Origin: Pantoea sp. BAV 3049
GTDB lineage: Bacteria > Pseudomonadota > Gammaproteobacteria > Enterobacterales > Enterobacteriaceae
Reading direction: 5' to 3'
DNA length: 64,000 nucleotides
Assembly: GCF_009765445.1 (NCBI RefSeq)
Contig: NZ_WHOY01000031.1
Location: 1,118,959-1,182,958 of the forward strand
In this document: positions 23,536 through 32,657 of the stretch, piece by piece
How positions within the stretch are numbered: the first letter of the stretch is position 1
How the letters are laid out: the number at the start of each line of letters is the position of its first letter
Made by a program: the position numbers and the translations under genes
The notes under the pieces: generated by a model
What the model saw: the letters and a program-made list of their open reading frames with translations, nothing else
Database searches by the model: none
What the model was told of the DNA's origin: nothing

Positions 23536-23937
23536 TCAGCCTTCTTTAACCGCTGCCAGCCTGTAGCTGTTGACAGACTGAATCGGATTACCCTGCGTAT
23601 CCATCATCTCCAGCCCGTCATTCAGCGGACGGAAGTAACGCTTCTCGCCTTTATCAGAAATCAGCACCAGCTTCTCTGCCGTACGACTCCAGTGGCCCTG
23701 CTGCGCGTTACTGACATCAGACGATCCCAGATAATGTTCGCTCAGAGTGTAGCGTCCGCCCTGTTGCAGGGAGAGAGAAACCTGAATGCCCTCGCAGTCA
23801 GCACAGGGGATAACGCCCTGATACTTCTGCATCATGGTATCCGGCGTTTGTGCCGCAGAAACGGTCTCGTGATTCTGGCAGCCGAGCAATGAGCCGAAAA
23901 ACAGCGTTACCAGCATTGCCACGATGATTTTTTTCAC
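23536..23937 (-). CDS. nlpE: Short NlpE lipoprotein (N-terminal domain only)
   Basis: Outer-membrane lipoprotein that activates the Cpx response on surface contact or lipoprotein-sorting stress in E. coli. Lipobox LLGC (C20), then the NlpE N-terminal beta-barrel with the CxxC pair C45/C48 in IPCADCEGI. At 133 aa it lacks the C-terminal OB-fold domain and its disulphide found in the 236-aa E. coli protein. The stop is followed by no remnant of that domain, so this seems a natural short form rather than a fresh truncation. Confidence 0.88.
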   Translation of the reverse strand: MKKIIVAMLVTLFFGSLLGCQNHETVSAAQTPDTMMQKYQGVIPCADCEGIQVSLSLQQGGRYTLSEHYLGSSDVSNAQQGHWSRTAEKLVLISDKGEKRYFRPLNDGLEMMDTQGNPIQSVNSYRLAAVKEG

Positions 23938-23966
23938 TTGGTTCCTCCTGCCCCAGGCAAGTCGGT

Positions 23967-24389
23967 TTATTCCGGAGCGCGACGCATTTTGCCGCGCAGT
24001 GATTTGGTAGAGGCTTTACGGGCCTTGCTTTCCAGCCGACGTTTTTTGGAAGCCAGCGTGGGCCGGGTGGCACGCCGCGTCTTTTCCACCACCGTCAGTT
24101 CCTGAATCAGGTTTTCCAGCCGCTTCAGCGCCGCCTCCCGGTTCATTTCCTGGCTGCGGTACTCCTGCGCCTTGATGACCACCACGCCTTCCGGCGAGAT
24201 CAGGTGGTGGCTGGCAGCCAGCAGGCGCTCTTTATAGAACTCCGGCAGGCTTGAAGCACGGATATCAAAACGCAGGTGGATAGCCGTGGAGCTTTTATTA
24301 ACGTTCTGACCACCGTTGCCCTGTGCCCTGATCGCGGTCAACTCAAGCTCACTGTCCGGGATGGTGACGCTGCGTGACAAAACAATCAT
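23967..24389 (-). CDS. arfB: Alternative ribosome-rescue peptidyl-tRNA hydrolase
   Basis: ArfB (YaeJ) frees ribosomes stalled at mRNA ends by hydrolysing peptidyl-tRNA. The catalytic GGQ loop is in [11 protein letters not shown] (about residues 24-34). The basic C-terminal tail ([17 protein letters not shown]) enters the empty mRNA channel. 140 aa, as in E. coli. Start overlaps the yaeQ stop (ATGA). Confidence 0.96.
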   Translation of the reverse strand: MIVLSRSVTIPDSELELTAIRAQGNGGQNVNKSSTAIHLRFDIRASSLPEFYKERLLAASHHLISPEGVVVIKAQEYRSQEMNREAALKRLENLIQELTVVEKTRRATRPTLASKKRRLESKARKASTKSLRGKMRRAPE

Positions 24390-24937
24390 GCCAGTTTGCC
24401 GAAAACCAGCCAGTCGGTAAAGCGCAGTTCGAGGTGTTTTTGCTCGTCGGACAGCCAGATTGTGCCATCCTGCACCGTGGCCTGCAGGTTCATGGAACGG
24501 GACGCCAGGCCGGTCAATGCACTGAGCTGCTCATCATCCAGAAAGCGAATGGTCAGATTATTGTACGGCAGCTTGTTCTGGTTCTGCTGCCACCAGATTT
24601 GGGCAGCCCGGGCGTTGTAAGTATAAAGATAAACGCTGGCGGAACGGTTGCAGGCTTTTTTTACCCGGCGCTCATCCGGGAGGCCCAGTTCCACCCATAT
24701 TTCAATGCCGTTGTGATCGTTGAGTAGCCAGATTTCCGGCTCATCTTCTGCACTCAACCCACGAGTAAAGACCAGCCGCTCGTTGGCGTTCACCACCCAT
24801 GCCAGCAGTCGCAGCATCAGCCGCTCTTCCGTTTCGGAGGGATGACGGGCCAGCGTCAGGTTGCTGTCGATAAAAACATTTCTGTCCATATCGGCAACGT
24901 TAATCATCGCTTTGTAAATCGTTGCTTTAAGTGCCAT
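24386..24937 (-). CDS. yaeQ: YaeQ family protein
   Basis: 183-aa cytoplasmic protein of the YaeQ family, which has a PD-(D/E)XK-nuclease-like fold in solved structures but no established enzymatic role. Starts [19 protein letters not shown], a family hallmark. First gene of a yaeQ-arfB unit, divergent from yaeP-rof. Confidence 0.94.
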   Translation of the reverse strand: MALKATIYKAMINVADMDRNVFIDSNLTLARHPSETEERLMLRLLAWVVNANERLVFTRGLSAEDEPEIWLLNDHNGIEIWVELGLPDERRVKKACNRSASVYLYTYNARAAQIWWQQNQNKLPYNNLTIRFLDDEQLSALTGLASRSMNLQATVQDGTIWLSDEQKHLELRFTDWLVFGKLA

Positions 24938-25003
24938 GAGGTTCCTTATCTTGATTAACCGCTATTGTAACCCGTTGACACAGCAAATCACTCGCCGGTG
25001 GGC

Positions 25004-25032
25004 TGATTTCACGTAAAATCCTGTGTTATAGT
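25004..25032 (+). promoter_or_regulatory. Possible promoter of yaeP-rof
   Basis: -10 TATAGT (25027-25032) with a weak -35 CTGATT 17 bp upstream, 35 bp before the yaeP start. Confidence 0.4.
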
Positions 25033-25066
25033 CGTTAAATCGCCAGAGAAAACTCTTGAGGTGCAC

Positions 25067-25267
25067 GTGCAAAAGTATTGTGAATTAGTTCGTCGCAAAT
25101 ACGCTGAAATCGGCAGCGGCGATCTGGGATACGTGCCGGACGCATTAGCTTGCGTTCTGAAAGCACTTGATGAGGTAGCGGCTAATACTGAGCTACACTC
25201 TTCCATCAGGGAACAGGCAGCTTTTGCTGCTGCAAACTTATTGGTGAGCGATTATGTTGACGAATGA
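25067..25267 (+). CDS. yaeP: YaeP family protein
   Basis: 66-aa conserved enterobacterial protein of unknown function. The GTG at 25067 is chosen over the GTG two codons upstream: it gives the E. coli length and a start MQKYCEL, and the GAGG at 25058-25061 is then at proper spacing. Contains the family block [11 protein letters not shown] and ends LVSDYV-E. Overlaps rof by 14 bp, which implies coupled translation. Confidence 0.92.
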   Translation: MQKYCELVRRKYAEIGSGDLGYVPDALACVLKALDEVAANTELHSSIREQAAFAAANLLVSDYVDE

Positions 25268-25517
25268 AGCCTATAAACCGATCAACTGCGATGATTACGA
25301 CAACCTGGAACTCGCCTGTCAGAATAACTGGATGCTGGTGCTGGCCCTGAAAAACGGTGAGCAGTTGAAGGCCAAAGCGACGGACATGGTGTCACGTAAG
25401 AACGTGGAATACCTTGCTATCGACCTGTCTGGTGAAGTCCGTGAACTGCGCCTGGACCATATTGCCAGCTTCAGTCATCCGGAGCTGGGCACTGTTGTCG
25501 TCAGCGAGTCTGATTAA
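25254..25517 (+). CDS. rof: Rho-binding antiterminator Rof (YaeO)
   Basis: Rof binds the primary RNA site of Rho and inhibits termination. 87 aa; hallmark acidic start [16 protein letters not shown] and the Sm-like fold block [14 protein letters not shown]. Overlaps the end of yaeP. A GC-rich terminator lies directly after it. Confidence 0.95.
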   Translation: MLTNEAYKPINCDDYDNLELACQNNWMLVLALKNGEQLKAKATDMVSRKNVEYLAIDLSGEVRELRLDHIASFSHPELGTVVVSESD

Positions 25518-25525
25518 ACCCACGC

Positions 25526-25554
25526 GGGCGGGATCTTCCCGCCCACAGCCTTTT
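25526..25554 (+). terminator. Terminator between rof and the cytochrome gene
   Basis: GGGCGGG (25526-25532) and CCCGCCC (25538-25544), 5-nt loop, then ACAGCCTTTT on the plus strand. Confidence 0.75.
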
Positions 25555-25868
25555 CAGGGTTGCAAACCGGCATAATAAGCAGCCAGATCGTCAATATCGC
25601 CGTCACTCAGTCCCGCCACGAAAGCCTTCATCACTTCCGCCTGACCGCCACTGCGTCCCCCATTTTGATAATCATGCAGCGCCTGCGCAAGGTAAGCCGC
25701 TTTCTGCCCGGCAAGATTGGGATAGATGGGGGCAGCCGATTTTCCTGCAGCACCATGACAGGCCTGACAGCGGGCAGATTTGTCCTTGCCTGCCTGCACA
25801 TTCCCTGCCGCCAGTGCCGGTATACTCGATGCAGCCAGCGTCAGGGCCAGCAGTGTTTTTATGATCAT
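25554..25868 (-). CDS. Small periplasmic class I cytochrome c
   Basis: 104 aa: signal peptide of about 20 residues (MIIKTLLALTLAASSIPALA) and one haem-c site CQACH (about 34-38) with a likely distal Met near the C-terminal helix (VMKAF). Resembles cytochrome c553/c4-type electron carriers. It starts inside the tilS stop (ATGA overlap), so it depends on tilS transcription. E. coli has no gene here. Electron partner unknown. Confidence 0.88.
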   Translation of the reverse strand: MIIKTLLALTLAASSIPALAAGNVQAGKDKSARCQACHGAAGKSAAPIYPNLAGQKAAYLAQALHDYQNGGRSGGQAEVMKAFVAGLSDGDIDDLAAYYAGLQP

Positions 25869-27286
25869 TGCTCTTTCTCTTGTTGCCAGCAGATTTGCCA
25901 GCCGGGTTGCTTTCCGGGATTGCCTTCACGGGTCACAAAGACGCCCATAGCGGCAATCAATTGATCGCCATAAAAAATTAGCGGCGTGCGTTCACGCTGC
26001 CAGGGCGGAATCGCAAGTTCCTGCCAGATTTTTTTCAGCGGACGGCTGCCAGCTCGCCCGATAATATGAAATTTTCCCTGCGCCCGGAAGCGCACGGTGA
26101 CCCTTTCCTGCTCTGAGGGAGGGCGAATGGTGACTGTCTTTCCGCCTGAAGGGCCGGAGGCTTTTTCTTCTGTTGTCACAGAACACACCATACCCTCCAG
26201 CCCACTGGCAGCAGGGCCAGTGGCTGCCTCTTCACCAGAAGCCATCGCTTCCGTCTCCGTCCGCACCAGCCATCCTGCTCCGGCAGGCAACCTCACACTC
26301 CTCTCACTGGCAGGCCACTCAATCACCGCATCGCGTAAAGGCTCACTCTGCTCAAGCCAGTAAAGCCGGTTGCGATAGCGGCGAACCTCATGACTGCCCA
26401 GCAGCAGGCACGGCTCTGCATCTTCACGGCTGCAGGCCACTTCCTGCCAGATCCGCAACAGCGCATCACGGGATGGCATCAGTCCCTGTTTCCGCGCAAT
26501 CCAGCGGCGGAGAAGCGCGCCCCGTCGGGCTTCACTCATTCCCAGCAGCGGCTCAATCGCCAGCGAATTCTGCCGATCCACCAGCTCACTCAGCGATTCC
26601 ATCAGCAACTCATCCAGCAGTTGCTCCTGCTCAGCGCACAGGCTTGCGCTGCGTGAAACTGCCTGAGAAAAATGTGGCCAGCGCGTGGTCAGCAGCGGTA
26701 ACACCGTCTGCCGCAGGAAGTTTCGGTCAAAGCGTTCGTCCTGATTGCTGTCATCCTCAATCCATTGCAGCTGATGCTCTGCCGCCCAGGCTTCCAGCTG
26801 CAGCCGGGAAAAGGCGAGCAGAGGGCGTAAATGTGGGTGAGTATCAAGCAGGGCATAAGCAGGCATTCCGGACAGACCAGCCGGACCACTCCCCCTCTTC
26901 AGCGCCAGCAGCAGCGTTTCACTCTGGTCGTCCTGATGCTGGGCGGTCAGCAACGCTTCCCCTTCCTGCAAATGGTCGAGAAAAGCCTGATAACGTGCAT
27001 GGCGCGCGGCGGCTTCAATGCCTTTTTTCCGGCTATCAACCTTCACTTTCACCACTTCCAGAGGAACCTGCCACTCTGCACACTGTTGCTGACAGTGCAT
27101 GGACCAACCGTCAGCCAGCGGATTCAGTCCATGATGGATATGGATCGCACGTAGTTGAAGCTCAGGAAATTGCTGCCGCAGGCGGATCAGCTGATGCAGC
27201 AGCACGCTGGAGTCGAGCCCGCCGCTGTAGGCCACCAGCAGGCGCTGATGTCCGGCAAGTTGCTGTTGAAGGTGAAGCAGTGACAT
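25865..27286 (-). CDS. tilS: tRNA(Ile)-lysidine synthetase
   Basis: TilS converts C34 of the CAU-anticodon isoleucine tRNA to lysidine. PP-loop YSGGLDSSVLLHQL is at about residues 18-31, with the N-type ATP pyrophosphatase domain, a linker and the C-terminal tRNA-binding domain. The start at 27286 gives MSLLHLQQQL, matching the E. coli N-terminus; an ATG at 27316 would add 10 residues. At 473 aa it is about 40 longer than E. coli, largely because of a low-complexity Ala/Gly/Ser/Glu stretch near residues 345-390 (EEAATGPAASG). Confidence 0.95.
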   Translation of the reverse strand: MSLLHLQQQLAGHQRLLVAYSGGLDSSVLLHQLIRLRQQFPELQLRAIHIHHGLNPLADGWSMHCQQQCAEWQVPLEVVKVKVDSRKKGIEAAARHARYQAFLDHLQEGEALLTAQHQDDQSETLLLALKRGSGPAGLSGMPAYALLDTHPHLRPLLAFSRLQLEAWAAEHQLQWIEDDSNQDERFDRNFLRQTVLPLLTTRWPHFSQAVSRSASLCAEQEQLLDELLMESLSELVDRQNSLAIEPLLGMSEARRGALLRRWIARKQGLMPSRDALLRIWQEVACSREDAEPCLLLGSHEVRRYRNRLYWLEQSEPLRDAVIEWPASERSVRLPAGAGWLVRTETEAMASGEEAATGPAASGLEGMVCSVTTEEKASGPSGGKTVTIRPPSEQERVTVRFRAQGKFHIIGRAGSRPLKKIWQELAIPPWQRERTPLIFYGDQLIAAMGVFVTREGNPGKQPGWQICWQQEKEQ

Positions 27287-27343
27287 TTCGATCCCATGGA
27301 GTGGCAACCCGGCCATGCCTGACCGGGTCGGTATGGCGTTATC

Positions 27344-27733
27344 TTACGCCTGATACAGCTCCAGCGGCAAACCATCCGGATCGGAGAAGAAGGTATAGCG
27401 CTTGTCGGTCACCGGATCAATGCGGATCGTTTCACAAATCACGCCTTTTGCTTCCAGATGCGCTTTCGCGGCATCAATATCCGCCACGCTGAAGGCCAGA
27501 TGACGCAGGCCGCAGGCTTCAGGCTGGGTCGGCCGCGCTGGCGGGAATGGGAACGAAAACAGCTCAATGGTGTACTGGCCGTTCAGCGCCAGGTCCCCTT
27601 TCCACGAGTCGCGGGCTTCCCGGTACACTTCGCCCATCAGGGTGAAGCCAAGCACGTCACAGTAAAAAGATTTACTGACTTCATACTGGCTGGCGATGAT
27701 AGCGATGTGATGAACCTGCTTAATACCTAACAT
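27344..27733 (-). CDS. gloA2: Glyoxalase/VOC family protein GloA2 (YaeR)
   Basis: 129-aa single VOC domain protein, same length as E. coli YaeR. Metal ligands fit H8 region (VHHIAI) and E near the C-terminus (DGLPLELYQA). The ATG at 27733 has an excellent AAAGGAG site 6 bp upstream; a longer frame upstream is not used. Function is not firmly established; relatives detoxify methylglyoxal or similar compounds. Lies between tilS and ldcC as in E. coli. Confidence 0.93.
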   Translation of the reverse strand: MLGIKQVHHIAIIASQYEVSKSFYCDVLGFTLMGEVYREARDSWKGDLALNGQYTIELFSFPFPPARPTQPEACGLRHLAFSVADIDAAKAHLEAKGVICETIRIDPVTDKRYTFFSDPDGLPLELYQA

Positions 27734-27809
27734 AGTGACTCCTTTGTAATAGCTTCCATCGGCTAGATTACGCAGCCCGGCGCGCGGCGACAATGGCACA
27801 ATTCTGGAA

Positions 27810-29948
27810 CTACTCTTTCAGCACGCGCACCAGATATTGCCCCTCTTCCGTCAGCCTTGCGCCGTGGATATCCGTTTCAAAACCCGGATAATGTTCCCCG
27901 ATACTGCACAGCATCAGCAGGAAATCGAGCACCGCACGGCTCTCTTCGGTGATCATCTCTCCCGGCATCACCACCGGCACGCCTGGCGGATAAGGCAGGA
28001 TCATATTGGCCGACACGCGCCCCACCAGCTCACCAATCTCCACCGTTTCCACATTCCCCTTCACCTGCTGCTGGAACATCTGATGTGGGGTCATTTTCAT
28101 TTCCGGCAGCGTGGCGAAAGCCTGCAGCATCAGGCGCGGCAGATCGTGCTGGCGGATCAGATTATGGATGCCCTGCGCCAGCGTCTGGATCCGCATGTTG
28201 CGGTAGAAGTCAGGATCCTCGGCGTAGAGATCCGGCAGCATGTTCTTCACCCGCAGGTTAAGATCATACGCACGCTTAAACTCCGTCAGCCCGCGTAGCA
28301 CGCTCATCGCTTTGGTTTTGTCGATGCCAATGCTGAACAGGAACAGCAGATTATACGGGCCGGTTTTTTCCACTACCACGCCGCGCTCATCCAGATACTT
28401 CGCAACCAGCGCTGCCGGGATCCCTTCTTCCGCCATCACGCCCTGCTCGCTCATGCCCGGCGTGAGGATGGTGACTTTGATCGGATCGAGATACATATGA
28501 TCGGCATCGGCATCCATAAAGCCGTGCCAGTCCTCTTCTCCCGGCTGGATCGGCCAGCATTCTGGCTCATCGACCCCTTCCGGCTGCCAGATATCGAAGA
28601 ACCAGCCATCCGACTCTTCGCGCAGGCGCTGCACCTCACGGCGGAAATGCAGCGCCCGCTCGACGGAGCGGTTGATCAGCCGCTTGCCGGGGTTGCCACG
28701 CAGCATCGCCGCCGCGGTTTCAATTGAAGCCACTATGGAGTAGTTCGGCGAGGTGGTGGTGTGCATCATATAGGCTTCGTTAAAGGTCTGCTCGTCGTAG
28801 TCACCCTTAATGTGGATCAGCGACGCCTGCGAGAAAGCCGCCAGCAGTTTGTGCGTCGACTGCGTTTCATAGATCACTTTGCCCGGTGTCCGCTCACCGC
28901 TCATGCCACTCAGGCCGCTGTAAATCGGATGGAAGTTGGTATAAGGCACCCAGGCAGAATCAAAGTGGATTGAAGGGACGTCCAGCGTCTCCTTGATATA
29001 CTTCGTGTTGTACAGCAGGCCGTCATAGGTGGAGTTGGTGATCACCGCGTGCACCGGCCAGCTGGCGCGGTCGGTCTGGGCTACTTTCAGCGCAATGCTT
29101 TCTCTGGTGAATTCTCGTTTGGGGATCCCGCCAAGTATCCCCAGTGCGTTGCGGGTTGGCTTCAGCCAGATGGGGATGATGTCGCTCATCATCAGCAGAT
29201 GAGTCAGGGATTTGTGGCAGTTGCGGTCAATCAACACGGTACTGCCAGCCGCAGCAGCATACATGCCAACAATCTTGTTGGACGTTGAGGTGCCGTTGGT
29301 CACCATATAGCTTTGTTCAGCGCCAAAGGTGCGGGCCACATACTCTTCCGCTTCAAGGTGCGGGCCGGTATGGTCAAGCAGCGATCCCAGCTCGGTCACC
29401 GAGATAGAGATGTCAGCCTTCAGGGTGTTGGCCCCGAAAAAATCATAAAACAGCGTGCCGACCGGGCTTTTCTGGAAGGCGGTTCCCGCCATATGACCAG
29501 GAGTACAGAAGGTGTATTTTCCCTCTTTCACGTAGGTAAACAGCGCTTTGGTCAGTGGCGGCGTGATGGTATCGATATATTCATCGGTGTACTGGCGGAT
29601 ACGCTGGGCGATCTCTTCCGCCACGCCAAGGCCATATTCAAAGAACCACATCGCCATGCGCATTTCATTGGCACTGACGTCCATGGTGGAGTGGGTGTTG
29701 ATGAAAGCATACAGCGGCAGATATTCATTCAGCTGATTGATTTCACTACACAAATCGAAGTTGTATTCGTCCCAATCGAAGATCACTCCGCAGATGCGCG
29801 GGTTGTGCTCAATCAGTTTCAGCAGGTCGTTGGCATCTTTCGGGTAAATGGTCTGGTATCCCAGGGTGCCGAGCGCCCCGACCAGTTCACGGATGGGTTC
29901 ATCTTTATAGAATGCGTTATGCGGTCCCATGATTGCGATAATATTCAA
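27810..29948 (-). CDS. ldcC: Lysine decarboxylase, constitutive type
   Basis: PLP enzyme making cadaverine from lysine. 712 aa with wing domain, PLP-binding core (Lys in the block ETQSTHKLLAA) and C-terminal domain. The TTG at 29948 is the likely start: it gives MNIIAIMGPH as in E. coli LdcC and lies 6 nt after a perfect AGGAGG. An in-frame ATG at 29969 would have to read through that ribosome-binding site. CadA would need cadB next to it; the gloA2-ldcC neighbourhood points to LdcC. Confidence 0.94.
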   Translation of the reverse strand: MNIIAIMGPHNAFYKDEPIRELVGALGTLGYQTIYPKDANDLLKLIEHNPRICGVIFDWDEYNFDLCSEINQLNEYLPLYAFINTHSTMDVSANEMRMAMWFFEYGLGVAEEIAQRIRQYTDEYIDTITPPLTKALFTYVKEGKYTFCTPGHMAGTAFQKSPVGTLFYDFFGANTLKADISISVTELGSLLDHTGPHLEAEEYVARTFGAEQSYMVTNGTSTSNKIVGMYAAAAGSTVLIDRNCHKSLTHLLMMSDIIPIWLKPTRNALGILGGIPKREFTRESIALKVAQTDRASWPVHAVITNSTYDGLLYNTKYIKETLDVPSIHFDSAWVPYTNFHPIYSGLSGMSGERTPGKVIYETQSTHKLLAAFSQASLIHIKGDYDEQTFNEAYMMHTTTSPNYSIVASIETAAAMLRGNPGKRLINRSVERALHFRREVQRLREESDGWFFDIWQPEGVDEPECWPIQPGEEDWHGFMDADADHMYLDPIKVTILTPGMSEQGVMAEEGIPAALVAKYLDERGVVVEKTGPYNLLFLFSIGIDKTKAMSVLRGLTEFKRAYDLNLRVKNMLPDLYAEDPDFYRNMRIQTLAQGIHNLIRQHDLPRLMLQAFATLPEMKMTPHQMFQQQVKGNVETVEIGELVGRVSANMILPYPPGVPVVMPGEMITEESRAVLDFLLMLCSIGEHYPGFETDIHGARLTEEGQYLVRVLKE

Positions 29949-30457
29949 TGCGTACCTCCTGGTGATCATGCGCAGGGATAAGCATAGCGAACATTGCTCC
30001 GCAACAGGAGAGAGTTAGTCTGAGCCGTCACCCTTGCTCATCCAAAACATACCCGTTCAACATCAATACTGTTGCCTTCCCATTCGGATTGACAGAGAGA
30101 TAAACCTGGAATTAATAACATTTTCTGAAAAAGAGAGTGAATTGCCCCTCCCTTTCGAAAGCAGAACGATTCTAAAATAAAATAATTGCGCCCCCCAGCC
30201 ATTTACCTGTTAATTCCAGAATTATATTTATATACGAAGAATAAACTTCCCGCTTTCAACCAAAAAGTAACACGGGCTAAAAAGTAAAATGTGAAGACAA
30301 TCCCAAATAATTAATTCCTGCATTTCATGTGATTAAAAAAATGCAATAATAACAAAGAAAATATATACCTGATTGATTGTAAACAAAAAAACACCAAGGA
30401 AGATATTGGTTTTTTTCATCTGAACGATTCCCTCTCTACCTGAATGGAGTTCTTCTC
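29949..30457. other. AT-rich intergenic region between ldcC and the GH3 gene
   Basis: About 510 bp, markedly AT-rich from 30100 to 30420, with many A and T runs. It must contain two divergent promoters. I see no protein gene or clear RNA. It marks the left edge of the accessory segment inserted between ldcC and accA. Confidence 0.7.
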
Positions 30458-32491
30458 ATGGTATTAAAAAAAGGATTAACCCTGATAATCATCGGGTTGC
30501 TGAGCACCGGATTAACCGGGTGCGATAATAATGGTTCTCATGATACGCCAACCAAACAAGCCGAACTGGAAAGCCGCACCCTGCCGTTAATTACCGTCGA
30601 TAATCTTAAGTTTAAGGACATGAATAACAATGGCACGCTGGAGCCTTTTGAGGACTGGCGGCTGGACAGTGCAAAACGCGCTCGCGATCTTGTTTCGCGG
30701 ATGACTGTTGACGAAAAAGCCGGAGCGATGATGCACGGCACAATCACCCTTGATACGGCAGGTCGCGTGGATATGAGTGCCGCTGAAGCAGATATCGATC
30801 GCAAATTCGTTAATACATTTATCACCCGTATGGCAGGCAACCCAGAGTATATCTCTGCCGACAATAACGCACTGCAAGCGCTGGCGGAGCACAGCCGACT
30901 GGGGATCCCGGTCACCATCAGTACCGATCCGCGTAACCATTTTGTCAACGATCCGAACGCGACCAGTGTGGCGGCAGGCAGTTTCTCGCAGTGGCCAGAG
31001 ACGCTGGGTCTGGCAGCGATCGGCGATGCCAGCCTGGTGAAAACCTTTGGCGATATTGCCCGCCAGGAATACCGGGCAGTGGGTATACACATGGCCCTGT
31101 CACCGCAGGCCGATCTGGCGACCGAGCCTCGCTGGGGCAGGATTAATGGTACCTTCGGCGAAGATAACCAACTGGCCAAAAAACTGGTGCAGGCTTACAT
31201 CGAAGGGTTCCAGGATGGCGACCGGGGCCTGCTCCCGACCAGCGTCATTACCGTGGTAAAACACTTTGCCGGTGGCGGGCCACAGCTTGACGGACTGGAT
31301 CCTCATAATATTTATGGCAAGGAGCAGGTTTATCCCGGCGAGAATCTGGAATATCACCTGGTGCCTTTTGAAGGAGCCTTTGCCGCCAGAGTGGCTTCGG
31401 TGATGCCGTACTACGGTCAGCCTGTCGGCTTATGGTACAAAGATCAGCTGATTGAAAAAGTAGGATTCGGCTTTAATCAGCAGGTATTGACCGGGATGCT
31501 GCGGGAGCGTTTCGGTTTTACCGGCGTGATCCTCAGCGACTGGGGCATTCTGGAAAGCTGTGAAGGAAAATGCAGTACCGGTATCAGTGATGCAGACATC
31601 GCAGCTGGCGTTTCCCCGTGGACTGCAGGGACAGGAATGTCATGGGGAGTTGAAAACCTTAGCCGCCAGCAGCGCGTAGTGAAAGCGGTCGAAGCCGGTA
31701 TCGATCAGTTCGGCGGCACCACTGACGCCAGCGATTTGATTGCCGCGATCAACCAGCAGCAGTTGCCGATCGCCACGATTGATGCCTCAGTCACCCGAAT
31801 CATGCAGCAGAAGTTTGAACTGGGTCTGTTTGAAAAACCTTATGTGGATGAGAGCCAGGCGGCAACAATCGTCGGCAACAGTAAATTCCAGCAACAGGCC
31901 GATGATGCTCAGCGCCGTTCACAGATCCTGCTGCAGAATAACAACTCGGTATTGCCACTGTCAGTGAGCGGCAAAAAGGTCTTCCTGCACAATGTTAATG
32001 CCACCGTGGCTGAAAGTTACGGGCTGGAACTGGTGGCGACGCCGGAAGAGGCGGAGATCGCGATCCTGCGGGTGGATACTCCACATCAGAACGATCCGCA
32101 CTATCCTTTCGGCTCAGTAAATTTTGGTCAGTTGGGCTTTGATGACGCTGATACCGTGGTACTTGATGCAAAAGCAGGTATCTACAGCGGCAGTGAAGAT
32201 TATCAGTTGATCAAGCAGGTGAAGGATCTGAACATTCCCACGGTTATTTCGGTGTACCTCGATCGTCCGGCGATCCTGACCAACATTCTTGATAAAACCG
32301 ATGCATTACTGGCTAATTTCGGCGCTTCCGATCGGGCGGTGCTGGATGTGATCACCGGCAAGAGTAAAGCGCAGGGTAAATTACCGTTTGAGCTGCCCTC
32401 CAGCTGGCAGGCGGTGTTGGAGCAAAAAGAAGACGTGGCGCATGATTCTGCCGATCCTTTGTTCTCACTCGGAGCAGGGATTCAGCTCTGA
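30458..32491 (+). CDS. Glycoside hydrolase family 3 lipoprotein
   Basis: 677 aa. Lipoprotein signal with lipobox LTGC (C22), so it is exported and membrane-anchored. The GH3 (alpha/beta)8 domain spans about 70-450: PRWGRINGTFGED and VVKHFAGGG substrate-binding blocks, and the catalytic nucleophile D361 in VILSDWG. A GH3 C-terminal domain follows (about 490-670). GH3 enzymes release terminal beta-linked glucose or related sugars; a beta-glucosidase role on plant or microbial glycans is plausible but substrate is not readable. ATG follows GGAG at 8 nt. It stands alone in AT-rich accessory DNA. Confidence 0.88.
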   Translation: MVLKKGLTLIIIGLLSTGLTGCDNNGSHDTPTKQAELESRTLPLITVDNLKFKDMNNNGTLEPFEDWRLDSAKRARDLVSRMTVDEKAGAMMHGTITLDTAGRVDMSAAEADIDRKFVNTFITRMAGNPEYISADNNALQALAEHSRLGIPVTISTDPRNHFVNDPNATSVAAGSFSQWPETLGLAAIGDASLVKTFGDIARQEYRAVGIHMALSPQADLATEPRWGRINGTFGEDNQLAKKLVQAYIEGFQDGDRGLLPTSVITVVKHFAGGGPQLDGLDPHNIYGKEQVYPGENLEYHLVPFEGAFAARVASVMPYYGQPVGLWYKDQLIEKVGFGFNQQVLTGMLRERFGFTGVILSDWGILESCEGKCSTGISDADIAAGVSPWTAGTGMSWGVENLSRQQRVVKAVEAGIDQFGGTTDASDLIAAINQQQLPIATIDASVTRIMQQKFELGLFEKPYVDESQAATIVGNSKFQQQADDAQRRSQILLQNNNSVLPLSVSGKKVFLHNVNATVAESYGLELVATPEEAEIAILRVDTPHQNDPHYPFGSVNFGQLGFDDADTVVLDAKAGIYSGSEDYQLIKQVKDLNIPTVISVYLDRPAILTNILDKTDALLANFGASDRAVLDVITGKSKAQGKLPFELPSSWQAVLEQKEDVAHDSADPLFSLGAGIQL

Positions 32492-32534
32492 ACGGCATTT
32501 TAATAAAAGAGGCCGGAGTCCAAAGTTGGCTGGG

Positions 32535-32657
32535 TCAAAACCGGCCTTTGTGATCGGCGTCAGTTCAGTATGGTCAGGTTAAAACGGCCTCTGAGTTCGG
32601 TGTCGGGTCGGCACCGTCGAATCAAAACCGGCATCTGTGATCAGCGTCGGTCAGTTC
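32535..32657. repeat. Three imperfect 43-44 bp tandem repeats
   Basis: Units begin at 32535, 32579 and 32622. The first and third share TCAAAACCGGC, TGTGATC and GCGTC; the second is more degenerate (TTAAAACGGCCTCTG). Spacing is 44 and 43 bp. No start codons or conserved frame. Confidence 0.7.

Noticed and set aside
26173-27492. 439-codon open frame on the plus strand
   Set aside because: Antisense to tilS and gloA2; Pro/Ala/Arg-rich low-information translation.
27810-29948. Assignment as inducible lysine decarboxylase CadA
   Set aside because: No cadB or cadC adjacent, and the gloA2 side matches ldcC context.
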